A DNA stretch of 64,000 nt, from positions 875,769-939,768 of the forward strand of contig MU001504.1 of NCBI GenBank assembly GCA_010093485.1, written 5' to 3'. Positions 35,348-46,463 of the stretch are shown piece by piece. The position numbers and the translations under genes were made by a program. Position 1 is the stretch's first letter. Every line of letters starts with the position of its first letter. The stretch is from Karstenula rhodostoma CBS 690.94. Taxonomy: Eukaryota > Ascomycota > Dothideomycetes > Pleosporales > Didymosphaeriaceae. The notes beneath the pieces are model-generated. The model was not told the DNA's origin. It made no database searches and saw nothing but the letters and a program-made list of their open reading frames with translations.

Positions 35348-35993
35348 GGCGGTGGACTTGGCGGAGTATCCGTGGTGGTTGTGGGTGCGAGGTTCCAGCG
35401 CGTGTCGCGGGGTTTATATACTGTTCGTTGCCGGGGTGAAGGGAGGTGGCAGGGACCCAAGTGCCGAGCTGGTGGGGTGAGTGAAGGCAGTTGAAAAACT
35501 GGGTTGCCTGAGTGAGAGGAGGGCTCTTTGACTAGAGCTGGAATCACATGTGTAGCAAAAGTAACGAAATATACTCCTCTTTAAGCTTTTTGTTGGATGC
35601 ATTGTCTAGTCGCACCTTCCAATTCGAAGGTTACGCTCATACGGCCCGTAAAAGGCAAGACCGCCAGCTCATGAAATTGACCACAGATTCCGAGGCCGTT
35701 ACCCTTGACGGGTATCAGATTTGTGTACATCGTACTCGTACGACTATTAGATCACCACAAACAAACCCAATTCCCCTAAGCGCAAAATCAGACGCTCGCC
35801 TTGGTCCAGCTATTGACTTCCTCTTTGTCCGATGGTGTATGGACTCGTGACCCCGAAACATTATCGTGCCGAATTATGCATTCTCCCACAGAGCTTTCCA
35901 ACATTTCCGAAAAACTCGTAGCTGTGAAACTACTGGAGTTAGCCTTCCTGCTAAAATAGACCCATCATGGCGGAAGGACTACGTACCCTCAGT
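35348..35993. other. spacer between paralogues A and B
   Basis: About 650 bases with paralogue A's promoter on the left and paralogue B's 3' end on the right. Frames on both strands are short and featureless. Confidence 0.5.
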
Positions 35994-36790
35994 TCAATTC
36001 TCCAATTCGTAGTCCAGTAAGTCCTCCGCTTCAAAAATTACCCGGATCGAGCTGGGAACAGCTCCGCGAATGTAGGTAAACTTTTGTTGGTCCCACCGGA
36101 GCCATTCTTCACGAATATGCTCCTGCGAACGGTGCATATTGCAACACGGACGTAGAATGATGTGTTTGAGTCCGGGTAGGGATTTGATATCTTCCAGTAT
36201 CGGGTGAATATTGTGTACGCGTGTGTGCATAGTCGCAATCCTGTTGACTTGAGCGGAGTAATTAAAGATGGGTGCCAACCGTGGGCGCAACTCAGACAAT
36301 TGAAGCCTGGTCAAGATTTCAAAGTCGTTCATGTGATCACGACCGCCCCAATAGTCGATACTCGATCCGAGAAGGGCTCCCTTCACCGTGGCCTCGACAA
36401 GGCCGGTTGCGAAGATGAAGCGAGCGTTTGTAAAAGGGAGGAACCGGCATTCTGCATAGACAACCCGAGATACTCTTAGGAGGTCAGGATGGGCCACGTT
36501 TTTGGGCTTGAAGATTCGGCTTTTGGGGGTCTGAATGTAGAGACCGGTGAAGGCGTAACGAAAGATCAGGGTGCGCAATTCGGCTGGGAGGCGCAAGAGC
36601 GGCGACTCGGTCCTGTTTCGCTCGGTGCTACTATAACATCAGGAACAAATATCAGTGAGCTTTACGGTACTTACAGGCTCACGTATTCGCCTCGAGGCGT
36701 CGGATCGAGCATGCCGTCGAGTTCCTCGGAATCGTGGTCGTAGTTGGAGTCGGAGTTCTCAATGCTATGTTCAGGCTCGTTGTCCGCCAT
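35994..36790 (-). CDS. fungal LRLPxExR-family protein, paralogue B
   Basis: Two exons on the minus strand, 36790-36675 and 36630-35994, give 250 aa. Exon 1 (MADNEPEHSIENSDSNYDHD) is acidic and ends in GMLDPTPRGEYVSL, nearly identical to paralogue A's GMLDPAPRG. Exon 2 starts STERNRTESPLLRLPAELRT, then LLRVSRVVYAECRFLPFTN, a central region without known motifs (LPGLKHIILRPC), and ends DLLDYELEN. The intron is phase 2 at the same position as in A and C. Same family and same caveats about function. The shared N-terminal exon shows that A and B are close relatives, while the second exons have diverged strongly. Confidence 0.75.
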
Positions 36791-37523
36791 ACTGTCGAAA
36801 TTCTGACACAGTATTGAAGGTAAGGGTAGGGAGATTTAATCGGGAAAGAGGGGAGTGGCGGGGGCTTTATAACCAAGGAAAAGTGGAGACATCACATGAC
36901 CAAGAAAGTGACTTGGCCGGGGGTTCACTGGCCTGCTTTCTATCCAACGACTTATCCGTGAAATCCACTCGACTGCTGGATTCCAATTCATATCTTGTAT
37001 GAATGTTTCTCAAATAATAAATCTCTAAATCATGCCAGTCTAAACAATTCGCGTCGTTCCAACCCTTCAAATTATACGCACCGCAGAAGGCAGGAATCGC
37101 AATTGTAGCTACATGCAGCTTTCCACAACTCAAACAATCTATTCCTGGTCGATTTTAGATAACGCTGCAACCGTAAATTGCTATCTCATTCATGGTCATT
37201 TCATAAAGGGCTACGACAGGATGTCAGTGTCGGATGTTCTGGAGCGAGCATATCAATTTTTCTTCTAAATACCTACTCGTCGGACCATACCAGGCGCGCA
37301 GTACCGCTGCATTGCTTGATAGTTTTCTTTCGCAGCTCCCGATCTTTGTCTTCGGTCCAGAGACGTGTGTTTAACGTTATGGGTATCCCGGCCAGAACCC
37401 GAATCGAATTTCCCACAACTCCTTGCATAACAGCCGTTATTTTCATGTCAGTATTAGCGCTCCGTAGATGTTTTTTCCATTATACGTGCGCGAAGGCTAG
37501 GCAATCTTCCTAAAAGCAGGTAG
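36791..37523. other. spacer, no supported gene
   Basis: About 730 bases with only short open frames on either strand. It includes paralogue B's promoter. Confidence 0.5.
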
Positions 37524-37850
37524 TCATGCTACATCTCTGATGAGAGTTTGGATCGTTGGCCGAATGTCATCGACAATTTGAATAGTTGTAATCACGTTGA
37601 TCTGGACCGAAAGTAAATTAACCGTTAGCCAGTGCAAGAGGCGCTTAGAAGAGGAGTAGGTACCAGCAGAGAGACTCAGCGTTGATTCCCGGAGATCATA
37701 CCACTGATGCATATGCTGCTCGAGGATGGTGGTAGATAAGATGTCAGCATATATAATGATACATAACTCGGCACAGATGTTTCTGCAGACACGGAGCCAA
37801 GTGAGGGAGAAACGGACGGGCGGACTGGGGCGTCGAAACTGTATCTCCAT
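37524..37850 (-). pseudogene. possible relic of a fourth LRLP-family gene
   Basis: A 108-codon minus-strand frame from the ATG at 37850. Its segments LRVCRNICAELCIIIYAD and LLHWLTVNLLSVQINVITTI resemble the 'VCRQIYAE...' and '...Q...ITTIQI' blocks that follow the LRLP motif in this family (compare LHQVSRQAYFEVSPFIYT in paralogue C). The LRLP hallmark itself and a matching first exon are missing. About 28 codons in the middle do not fit and could be unspliced intron. It is either a 5'-truncated relic or an incompletely modelled gene. The resemblance is short, so this is tentative. Confidence 0.35.
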
Positions 37851-38536
37851 ATTGGACGGCGTACTCCTGCGACCTCTTCGTTGCGAAAAAAGCAGAGCAC
37901 GATATCCTCGCAGACAAGGCGGTAGATGCTACGAGTGCCACCGGGACAAGGTGGTTAGGTCTGGTGCAGCCAAATTCATTGTTACCGGCGAGCAAAGACA
38001 AGGACATGTCATTACGATATAACGTGGCATGCAGATCTCGCCTTGGAACTGATGAGTCAGTACGAGCTGAATCCATGCCATAGAGTTCGTATGGAGGACT
38101 GGAGGCCGATAGGAGCAAAACCATGCGATTTAAATAGAATTGGATTCGAATTCAGTGTGGAAGATCTTAAGCTCACACTAACGGTGTTGTCTTCAGACGT
38201 CGGCATTCGCGCCTATCCTCCGCTTTCGTCGTGAAAACCATAGACCCTCAAGTAAAACCAAATATATGATAGCAAAGAACTGTTCGCAACGTAACAGCCG
38301 GTGGTAGCGGAGAGAGGACCAAGATCCCTATGATCCAAACCCAGAGAACCGCGCAAACCCATGCAGGTGCGTGACTGTGATTGCATGCCTTAACCGGGAC
38401 GAAAATGCAAGTCGAACCAGAATAGCGGAAGACAAAGGTCGAAGGGTAAATAGCAATGAGTGGCTCTAAACCTAGCGCCTGCGAATAGGGAACAAGTCAA
38501 TGTATAATTCCACAGCATTTGCGTGTCGTAAGAGAC
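37851..38536. other. spacer, no supported gene
   Basis: About 690 bases. A minus-strand frame at 38124-37744 overlaps the relic above and has no family resemblance. Nothing else is seen. Confidence 0.45.
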
Positions 38537-39257
38537 TTACCACTCGACCATCACACCGTCACCTTCGCGCAGATGCACCTGCTTGACGATGTACTCCTTA
38601 GTCTCCTCTTTTGTCTCGCCCAAACGCGGATTGGAATGCTCGTAGATGCCAATGCGCTTGATATTGGGAAACTTCTTGCGGAAGATACGTCGGAAGCCTT
38701 GTATGTACAGACTAAAGTACCCGAACGGGATGTTGATAGACGTGACGAGCTGCATTTGGCCCAAGGCACGGATCTTGATCCAGCGATCCATGATCATCAC
38801 GCCGTCAAAACTGAACGTGTTGAGGGTGTAGATGAAGGGAGACACCTCGAAATATGCCTGGCGGCTGACCTGGTGCAAGTGGAAGGTAAATCTAGGACAT
38901 TTGAAAATAGATTCCTTCGCGCCAATAGGTCGCGTGCCGTATGAAAGCCACGGAGGACAGTAAGTTCCGATCTCTTTGATGTGGATCTCAAGGCCGCCAA
39001 CTGCGTATTTCCAGATCTTGTTGCGAATTTCCGGAGGGAGGCGCAGAAGAAGAGATTGTGTGGAGTTGCGCTGCGTACTGTTTCAATCAGTAACTTGATG
39101 AATAACTGCAGATGCTGACTTACATTTCCGCGAGATGCGTCGCATTCTGAGGGATGGAAACGTCCAGTAGGCCACTCTTCAGCTTCCTAGCCTGCTTTCC
39201 AGACTTCCGCTTAATGACACGACCACGGCCACCACTGATAGCTTGAGCCTTCGCCAT
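38537..39257 (-). CDS. fungal LRLPxExR-family protein, paralogue C
   Basis: Two exons on the minus strand, 39257-39124 and 39077-38537, give 224 aa. Exon 1 differs from A and B: it is basic (GGRGRVIKRKSGKQARKLK), perhaps a nuclear-targeting stretch. Exon 2 begins TQRNSTQSLLLRLPPEIRNK, followed by FTFHLHQVSRQAYFEVSPFI, NTFSFDGVMIMDRWIKIR, and ends EGDGVMVEW. Exon 2 is 541 nt, the same length as in paralogue A, and the 46-nt intron is again phase 2 right before the hallmark. The family is recognised as lineage-expanded in filamentous ascomycetes with no established function. The model is supported by the conserved splice position. Confidence 0.75.
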
Positions 39258-39575
39258 GGTTGTTTCTTTGAAAAGGAGTGGGAGGTGGGTTTACAAGTGA
39301 GAGTTTGATCGAGCGCGGGCAACGCTAAGGACAGCTGAGGTGCTGAAAGCTTGAAGAGGACTAGTCAATCACTGTGGTGAGAGTGAGGATGAGAGTCAAA
39401 GTGATAGGGAACAGATGATGACGTGTTTTTAGCAGGGCAACCACTAACACTGATGCACCTTTTTCTAAGATGGAGGAGCATGATTACCATTCAGGACCTC
39501 AAATTTCAGAGCCCGAGCCAACGTCTTCAGAGTCGGGATCTTCCTTTTCATGACCTGAATCTTTGTCTTCAGAGC
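39258..39575. other. spacer, no supported gene
   Basis: About 320 bases containing the promoter of paralogue C. No features recognised. Confidence 0.5.
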
Positions 39576-40155
39576 CTAGGGTGATATCAACAGAAGCTCG
39601 CATGCATACACATACGGTGTTATGAAGTATATGTGAGCATCTGTCCACTCCTTCTGCCGTAGGCTTTCCCTGGCAGATTCGCTGGACTCTTGAGATTTTG
39701 AAAATGGTTCCTTGATATCGGCCGCCACATCCATAACCCAGTCGTAATGGCGAGCAATCCTCGAAACGACTTCATGTTGTGCCGGAACGAGAAGTAAAAG
39801 CGTCCATACGGAAGTAGGACTGTCAAATGGTAAATTTGTCGACATCCTTCATTACGGAATGGAACGTCGATGAATCGCAGGGGGGTCTGCAAGCCAGCTT
39901 GGGCATCATGCGCTGAAGCTCTGAATTCCACCACTGATTTTCTATAGACCGGGAGAGAAGTGATGCTAACCACTTCTTCTTCAACAACGTAAGCAAAGAT
40001 GTGATTGAGCAGTAGTGGGGACTCGCTAGAGTTTCGAAGACAACTATGGTGGCGTTAGTCTCAAGGCCTAGAGAATCTTTGATTTCGCGAACGAAATCGA
40101 TAATGAGTCGCAGCTGCTCACCCACACGAATATGAATGATTGGCTGCTCCAACAT
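39576..40155 (-). pseudogene. broken minus-strand reading frames, unidentified
   Basis: Three overlapping minus-strand frames each look protein-like over part of the interval: one from the ATG at 40155 (begins MLEQPIIHIRVGEQLRLI), one containing SITSLPVYRKSVVEFRASAH (about 39970-39800), and one containing RIARHYDWVMDVAADIKEPF (about 39770-39580). The good segments follow each other but change frame without convincing splice sites, as expected for a gene with indels. I do not recognise a family. An unusual exon structure is the alternative. Confidence 0.3.
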
Positions 40156-40802
40156 GTTCCTGGGTTACAAGCAATAACCGTGCGCAAATGAAGGCGCCAT
40201 CTTCGTTGAATCTGCTCGCCTCCTATTGTATGCTAAGGAACCCTTCTTACATGTCTAGTTTTTCTGCCTGTATTTCAGGACTAAGCAGATCCTTGAAAAA
40301 TCTTGGTGCGGCTTGAACGTCAGCGCCTTCAGTGTTGTTGTGCTTCCTCGGTCTGCCCGGTTGACCCTTGGTGTATAGAGAATGGCGCGTTGTCTTAGCC
40401 TTTTGTGACGGCATGGCTGTAGTAGGTTCTGTCTGCCGTATCTGTGGTAGACGGTCATGTAGAAGATGTAGAGAAAGAGGGGAGGACCTTCTTATGCTCG
40501 ATGCGGGTGGGAATGTTGAGGCTAGCCCTTTGAAGTTAGTTTGCCAATTATCTTATGTTGCACTGCATGTGCATGCTTTGCCCTCTCCTGATGTCCTCGC
40601 ATCTGTCGCGATGATAGCTCAGAGTCTACAGCCCGATTTCTAAGAGACGAGAGACCCATGTTGCTGAAGGCATCAGACGTACTGCTTGCGCGTCCGAACC
40701 ATTCATCCACTTTCAAGTACACGCACGCACACCTCTCAGCTTTGTCCCGCTCAGCCTTGTCTTGCTCAGCCTTGTCGCTCAACGTGACGAGATAAAACAG
40801 CT
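40156..40802. other. spacer upstream of the HET-domain gene
   Basis: About 650 bases, including the HET gene promoter. Near 40737-40780 the motif CTCAGCCTTGTC is repeated three times with variation. No gene is supported. Confidence 0.45.
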
Positions 40803-42827
40803 ATGCGTCTCATCAACGTCCGAGATGGGTCTTTCAAGGAGTTCATTGGCACTCAGATCCCCGAATACGCAATTCTCTCCCATACATGGGAGGATGAAGA
40901 AGTCACGTACAAAGATGTCATGGAGAACGTGCACAAAGGGAAGATGGGCTTCGCCAAGATCGAAATGACATGTCGCATTGCTGCTAGTGAGGGTATCGAC
41001 TGGGCCTGGGTGGATACCTGCTGTGAGTTTACAGTCCGTACCGCCAGAGCTCCCCTCTACTTGATAAAGGCCATTCCTATCTCAGTAGCTTGAAAATACT
41101 CCGCAAATTCGCGATTGGCTAATGCAGCAGAGTTTCGAGGTATCGACAAGTCCAGCAGTGCAGAACTGACTGAGGCCATCAATTCCATGTACCTGTGGTA
41201 CAAAAGGTCCAAAGTATGCTATGCGTACCTTGGTGATCTGACTGGCTTTGTACCTTTCGAAGAGGCTTTGCCACAGTGTCGCTGGTTGTGAGTCACTCAA
41301 AATGCTTGGAAAAAATCGTCCGAGCGTTGACTTATTGACAGTACGCGTGGGTGGACGTTGCAGGAGTTGATCGGTCCTCAGAATTTGTTCTTCTACGACC
41401 GAGAGTGGAATGTTCAAGGCCACAAAAGCCAGCTTGGTCATATACTTAAGGGAATAACAGGTATCAGAATATCCATATTACGGGGCCTCGCCGACCTATC
41501 TACAATTGCGGTAGCTGAGAAGATGTCTTGGGCAGCGCACCGCCAGACAACGCGCATAGAAGATACCGCGTATTGCTTACTTGGCTTATTCGACATCAAC
41601 ATACCTTTACTATATGGGGAGGAAGAGAAGGCATTTGTCCGGCTGCAAGAGGAGATCATCAAGACGACCAATGATCGAAGCATTTTCGCGTGGAAACTTC
41701 CGCCAGAAACGGAGCCTGCGCCAAAATCCAAGCACAGTTTCTTATGCGCTGTGATTGCTCGTTCCCCAGCTGCATTCTGGGGGCTCAACAATATCACTTA
41801 TGAAGCCAGCTCTTCAACAAAGCATTTTTCCATCACAAACAGTGGCATCAAAGTCAAGGTTTCTGTGGCACTTATATCAGACCCGACAGAAGCTGAATCA
41901 TGCTACGTACTTTCAACACTATGTACACAAGATTCTGTCGACCGTTATGTAATGGTACGTCTTCGCAGAGTTGGTCCTGATCAATTTCTCAGAGAGGATC
42001 CTTGGTCATGCTTTGAAGTACAAAAGGATTGGGTTGTTCGCGATTACCTCGGCAGCTGTTACCTGCTCACTCGCCTTGAAAACCCATTCAGCACCATACA
42101 TCAGAGAGAAGTGGACGTCTTGTATCCCATGAGCAAATTTCAAGATGCATTATCGGACTCGCGTTATCATATCATCAAGTTCGAGCTGCCGCAATGGATT
42201 AGGGTCGTGCAGGCTTGCCCCAGTTCAACTTGGGATGGACAAGACGATTTGTTTTTCGCCACACACGAGAAAAGCGACATGTACGGAAGCGTGCACTTTA
42301 ATCACCGGGTCGGTGTAGGCGGTGAGATGCGGTTGCTTGATTTCGTTTGCTTTGTCACTACCTGTGGAGGCAGTGTGCAGTATACGATAGTCGACTACAA
42401 AGAACATGAGGAAGCACTCGAGCATCTGGCCATCCGCATAGAAGAAGCTAGCTACAGTGCTTACGATGCGTTAGAGCATCTTCATGCACAGCTGGTCCCG
42501 AGGAAGTCAGGCTTGGTGTACTCTTTCCCCGGAGCAAAACTTGATGTGGCCATATCGATGAAACCGTGTTCGCATGGTGATGCCAATATGTTTGATCAAA
42601 ACATCTGGTCGTTTCAACTCGAAGTATCGGTCCATGAGCAAGGTGGTACCCCCATATATACACGTCGAGTTTGGTCCAGGAGACAGGAGTATCCAGATCG
42701 GGCTTGGTTTGGGCGATGTGTGAGAGAAAGCATTGAGGATTGGATTAGTGTACACTCGGAGCTACCCTGCGATATAATATGGCAAATTCAACATACATAC
42801 TCTTCCATATCAGTACTTCTCATCTAA
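40803..42827 (+). CDS. HET-domain (heterokaryon incompatibility-like) protein
   Basis: Three exons, 40803-41022, 41140-41287 and 41342-42827, give 617 aa. The N-terminus is the classic HET domain: MRLINVRDGSFKEFIGTQIP, YAILSHTWEDEEVTYKD, GIDWAWVDTC joined to CIDKSSSAELTEAINSM, WYKRSKVCYAYLGDL, and RGWTLQELIGPQNLFFYD. The block RIEDTAYCLLGLFDINIPLLYGE follows, typical of this class. The C-terminal 350 residues show no NACHT, ankyrin or WD repeats and no domain I can name. HET-domain proteins can trigger cell death on non-self recognition, but most copies have no demonstrated role and none is shown here. The second exon uses a TTTCGAG acceptor. All joins keep the conserved motif, and the gene appears intact. 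Confidence 0.88.
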
Positions 42828-43731
42828 AACTACCATCCTTTACTCACTACACCCGCGACGCTCTCTTCCAGCCCACAATATCCTTGCCATCCTTCATCGC
42901 TCCCAGTATTTTCATGTACTAAGATAGGGTCTAGCATAAGTGATAGTTGCGTGAACGTTGAGGATTGGGACAGCCCAGCCTTTGCGCGGGCAAAACCCCG
43001 CTGGAGGAGGAAACCTATGACCTTGAGACAGCAGGATAATGCCTGTGGAGAGTGCGGTTGTGTTGCCGCAGGTCAGGCCATAACTGGACCAACTGTATTA
43101 GATATCTTGACCGGCTACTGTTATAGTTCTTATTGACTTTGCAGTGCCACATCACGGACGAAATCGCCCCATCCCAATCCTCAATCAAATTTGATACTTC
43201 GTGCGCTCGGGCAAGCCGCGGCAAAACACAGTAAAGGAACTCGGTGGGGTGCCAAAAGCACGCAAAGACCTCACAATCAGCTAGTATAACAGCATGGCTC
43301 TGCTATCTTCTTGTATCTCTCTACTTTGATGCTTATACTGGTCTGATGACTCAAAATTCTTGTGGTCTCTATCTACCTCACTGCGTTCCATCACTGCTGT
43401 CCTGCGCAGGCTCAATGGTACAGCGTACTAGCTGCACTCGATCAGTTCACGCTGTCTTCAGATCCCCTGAATTAGATCCACCTACTGCCGTTTCTTAATG
43501 CGTTGTCTTACACCCAACCGCAGGCGCAAAGCTCACTCCGATACCAGCATCCTCACGGGTTGCTATGACCGAGGGCGCCGCGAAAGGACAAGCACAAGCA
43601 CCGCAAAGAAAACAGGAACATCTAGTATCTCTATAAACCCCATCCATTCGATGCAACGCTATGAATTCAATACAATACTAGATGCCACCGCCCGCTATGC
43701 AACACCACCTCCTCCCTAAAACCCCACCCCA
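42828..43731. other. intergenic region, no supported gene
   Basis: About 900 bases between the HET gene and the dioxygenase gene (convergent). Frames here are short. No repeat or RNA gene was recognised. Confidence 0.5.
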
Positions 43732-45180
43732 CTACACCACAGGCCTCACAACGCCATCCGCAACCCACCTCCCCGCAAACCTCTCCTCCAACACCCGAAG
43801 CCTGGAGAAGAACACATCATCATCCACATACGCCCCCTTCAGCCACCTCTCCCCCTTTGTCGCATCGAACGCCCTCCTTGCATGCAGCACCCGCCTGTTA
43901 TCGAAGATCACGCACTCCCCCTCCTTCAACCGGTACTCGAACAGATTCTCCTCCGCGCTCAACAACCCCTCATACGCACTGGCCGCAGCGATGTAATGCC
44001 TCAGCGCCGTCTGGCTCTCCCCGCCGATGCGCGCCTCAAACGGCCCCTGGAACGGCGGACTCCAGTTCACGCGGTGCAGCGCGAGGTTCGTGGGCTCGCT
44101 GTACTTTGGGTGGGGATGCAGCTCGATGGTCGGGCGGGTGTAGTGGTAGTGGTGTGTGGGGTGGTGGTAGTGGTATGTCACGGGGAACGTGCAGAGCGTG
44201 GTGAAGTGCGTTTTGCTCGCGTCGTGCAGTTTCTGCGCGGCGTGGAAGGAGTCGCTGAAGAAGGATTCTCCACCGGGGGTGCGGGCGCGCAGGGAGTGCA
44301 GGAGTTGGAGGTGGGGTGGGTTGGACGTGTAGAGCAGGTCCATGTGCAGGCCGAGGAATTGCGGCGTGTAGGCGATGTTTTCGGCTTGGGGCTTGGATCG
44401 GACGTCCCATGTGCGGCCGTAGAAGGTGTCTTTGAGCGTGCCGACGCGACTGGCGATGTCGACGACTGAGGCTTCGGACTCTGGGACGTTTTTGAGGAAG
44501 AGCAGGCCGTATTGGTTGAGGTGGGCGAGGGCGTCGAAGAGGACCGTGTCTTGGGACATCCAGTCTGCGTAGTCGATCCATTTGTTGTTTTTGGTCATTG
44601 TGTCTCTGTCCCAGAGGACCCTGTCGTCGTACCGCACGCCTGCTCGGAGTTCGACTTCCGTGTTCAACGCCCGCCGGAGCCAGTCGATGGAGTGTACTGT
44701 GCGGTGCTCGGGACCATAACCAGGCACGTCGTTCTGCCACTCTACTTCTAGCACCCAGCCCTTTTTCTCATCCTGCACCGTCCGGGCTTTCCCCTCTATT
44801 TCCAGCGGGATGTCGGATGTTTGGAAGAGCTTCTGCCTGCTGTGTGGATCCACGCATTTTGGGCACGTGCAGCTGTCACGTAGAAACACTGTATCGAATG
44901 TGCGCGGGTTCTCGTCTATGCTCACGGCAACGGTTTTTGCAGGATATGCGTCGACCTGGCCTGCGTTGGCGGGACTGTGGACCAACTGTTCGTGGGGTAT
45001 AGGCGTGGGCGTAGGCAGCGCGGGGCTCTCATCGTCACGTCTCGCGCGCCTCTTGACCGTCGACGGCCTGCTGGAGACGGAGCTGAAAAAGCTCCTGCGC
45101 TTGCATGCTGGCGGGCCAGCACGGGCGCGTTGGGATGCACATCTGACAGTCAACCGGGCGGTGGTGACGTTCAGGGACAT
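43732..45180 (-). CDS. gamma-butyrobetaine / trimethyllysine dioxygenase-like Fe(II)/2-oxoglutarate enzyme
   Basis: A single exon of 482 aa from the ATG at 45180; the frame stays open to 45336 but only through a GTG. The N-terminus (MSLNVTTARLTVRCASQRAR, then KRRSFFSSVSSRP) is basic and Ser-rich, like a mitochondrial presequence. The N-terminal zinc-type domain has FLRDSCTCPKCVDPHSRQKL. The TauD-like catalytic domain shows LGLHMDLLYTSNPP (HxD iron ligands) and the distal His in NRRVLHARRAF. The family performs the first or last hydroxylation of carnitine synthesis; the sequence alone does not separate the two. His/Tyr-rich YHYHHPTHHYHYTRP is an unusual stretch before the distal site. Divergent from TPC1, 221 bases apart. 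Confidence 0.82.
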   Translation of the reverse strand: MSLNVTTARLTVRCASQRARAGPPACKRRSFFSSVSSRPSTVKRRARRDDESPALPTPTPIPHEQLVHSPANAGQVDAYPAKTVAVSIDENPRTFDTVFLRDSCTCPKCVDPHSRQKLFQTSDIPLEIEGKARTVQDEKKGWVLEVEWQNDVPGYGPEHRTVHSIDWLRRALNTEVELRAGVRYDDRVLWDRDTMTKNNKWIDYADWMSQDTVLFDALAHLNQYGLLFLKNVPESEASVVDIASRVGTLKDTFYGRTWDVRSKPQAENIAYTPQFLGLHMDLLYTSNPPHLQLLHSLRARTPGGESFFSDSFHAAQKLHDASKTHFTTLCTFPVTYHYHHPTHHYHYTRPTIELHPHPKYSEPTNLALHRVNWSPPFQGPFEARIGGESQTALRHYIAAASAYEGLLSAEENLFEYRLKEGECVIFDNRRVLHARRAFDATKGERWLKGAYVDDDVFFSRLRVLEERFAGRWVADGVVRPVV

Positions 45181-45401
45181 GGCGGATTGACGAGGGCTGC
45201 TGTTGGTCAATCCAGGGCGGCGGCCAGGGCGCGCCTTTTCAGAATGCGGACGCCTTTGACCGAGGTAACAGACAGCATCCACTCCCGCGCTTTTTCCGCT
45301 TGCCCACGTTTGCGCAAAGTGCAGACCGACGGGCACGCGACTGCGTGTATTCAGCGCTGGCTCGTTGTGGTGTGTTATCCTCTTGACGGAGGCTTGGGCG
45401 C
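45181..45401. promoter_or_regulatory. bidirectional promoter of the dioxygenase gene and TPC1
   Basis: 221 bases separate the starts of two genes for (probably) mitochondrial proteins. No TATA box is obvious. Co-regulation is inferred only from the spacing. Confidence 0.45.
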
Positions 45402-46463
45402 ATGTCTGGGGAGGTCGTTCAGCTTAAGCATGAGGTATGCAAGTTTGTGAGATGGTTTTGAAGCTGCAACGAGACTGACACAGGTGTCTAGGGCTCACAG
45501 CTGCAAGTCGTGGTTGCAGGCGCTATCGCGGGCGTCGTTTCACGGTATGTCGCCTGTTTGTTGCCCTTGAGACTCGGTATACTGATGCTTTGCAGCTTCG
45601 TGATCGCACCGCTCGACGTCATCAAGATCCGCCTGCAGCTTCAGGTCCACTCGCTGTCCGACCCTCTGAGCACGCGCGGATTTGAGGGCACAATCGGCAC
45701 ATTCAGGTCTATCCTTCGCGACGAAGGCTTCACGGGGCTATGGAAGGGCAACGTGCCAGCAGAGCTCATGTACCTCTGCTACGGCGGTGTGCAGTTCTCG
45801 ACGTACAAATACACGTCGACCCTCCTCGAGACCCTTCCATCGCCCTATGAGCTCCCTGGCTCAGCAGTATCCTTCATCAGCGGGGCGACAGCAGGCGCGT
45901 GCGCAACCACAGCGACGTACCCGCTCGACCTACTACGAACGCGGTTTGCAGCGCAGGGGACGGAACGCGTGTATACCTCTCTCGGCGCATCCATACGGCA
46001 CATTGCGAAACACGAAGGGCCCACAGCCTTCTTCCGCGGACTGGGCGCTGGCGTCAGCCAGATTGTGCCCTACATGGGCCTCTTCTTCGCCAGCTACGAG
46101 GCCCTGAAGCCCGCCATGGCGAACTCGCCGCTCGCTCTTCCGTTCGGGGGGTCAGACGCAGCTGCGGGCATCATCGCGAGCGTGTGCGCCAAAACCGCTG
46201 TCTACCCGCTCGACACGACGCGAAAGCGACTGCAGGTACAAGGGCCGATGCGGTCGAAATATGCGCACCGCAACATACCCATGTACTCGGGCGTCATCGG
46301 CACGCTGGCGACGATATCGAAGCGCGAAGGGATGCGGGGCTTGTATCGAGGGCTAACGGTGAGTTTGGTGAAGGCGGCCCCGGCAGCGTCGGTGACCATG
46401 TGGACGTATGAGAGAGCCATTGCCGGCATGTTGATGCTAGAGGACAAAGCGGCGGCCGAATGA
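45402..46463 (+). CDS. TPC1: mitochondrial thiamine pyrophosphate carrier 1
   Basis: Three exons, 45402-45434, 45492-45544 and 45596-46463, give 317 aa. There are three mitochondrial-carrier repeats, each with the PxDxxK/R signature: [20 protein letters not shown] and [10 protein letters not shown]. The start [20 protein letters not shown] and the [19 protein letters not shown] block are those of fungal TPC1. The protein would exchange thiamine pyrophosphate across the inner mitochondrial membrane. The first intron is 57 nt and ends at TCTAG rather than the earlier ACACAG, because only the former keeps frame. Length and six predicted helices fit the family. No lesion seen. Confidence 0.88.

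Noticed and set aside
45181..45336. N-terminal extension of the dioxygenase gene to 45336
   Set aside because: The upstream codon is GTG, not ATG, and the extension would reach nearly to the divergent TPC1 start; the ATG at 45180 already begins a presequence-like segment.
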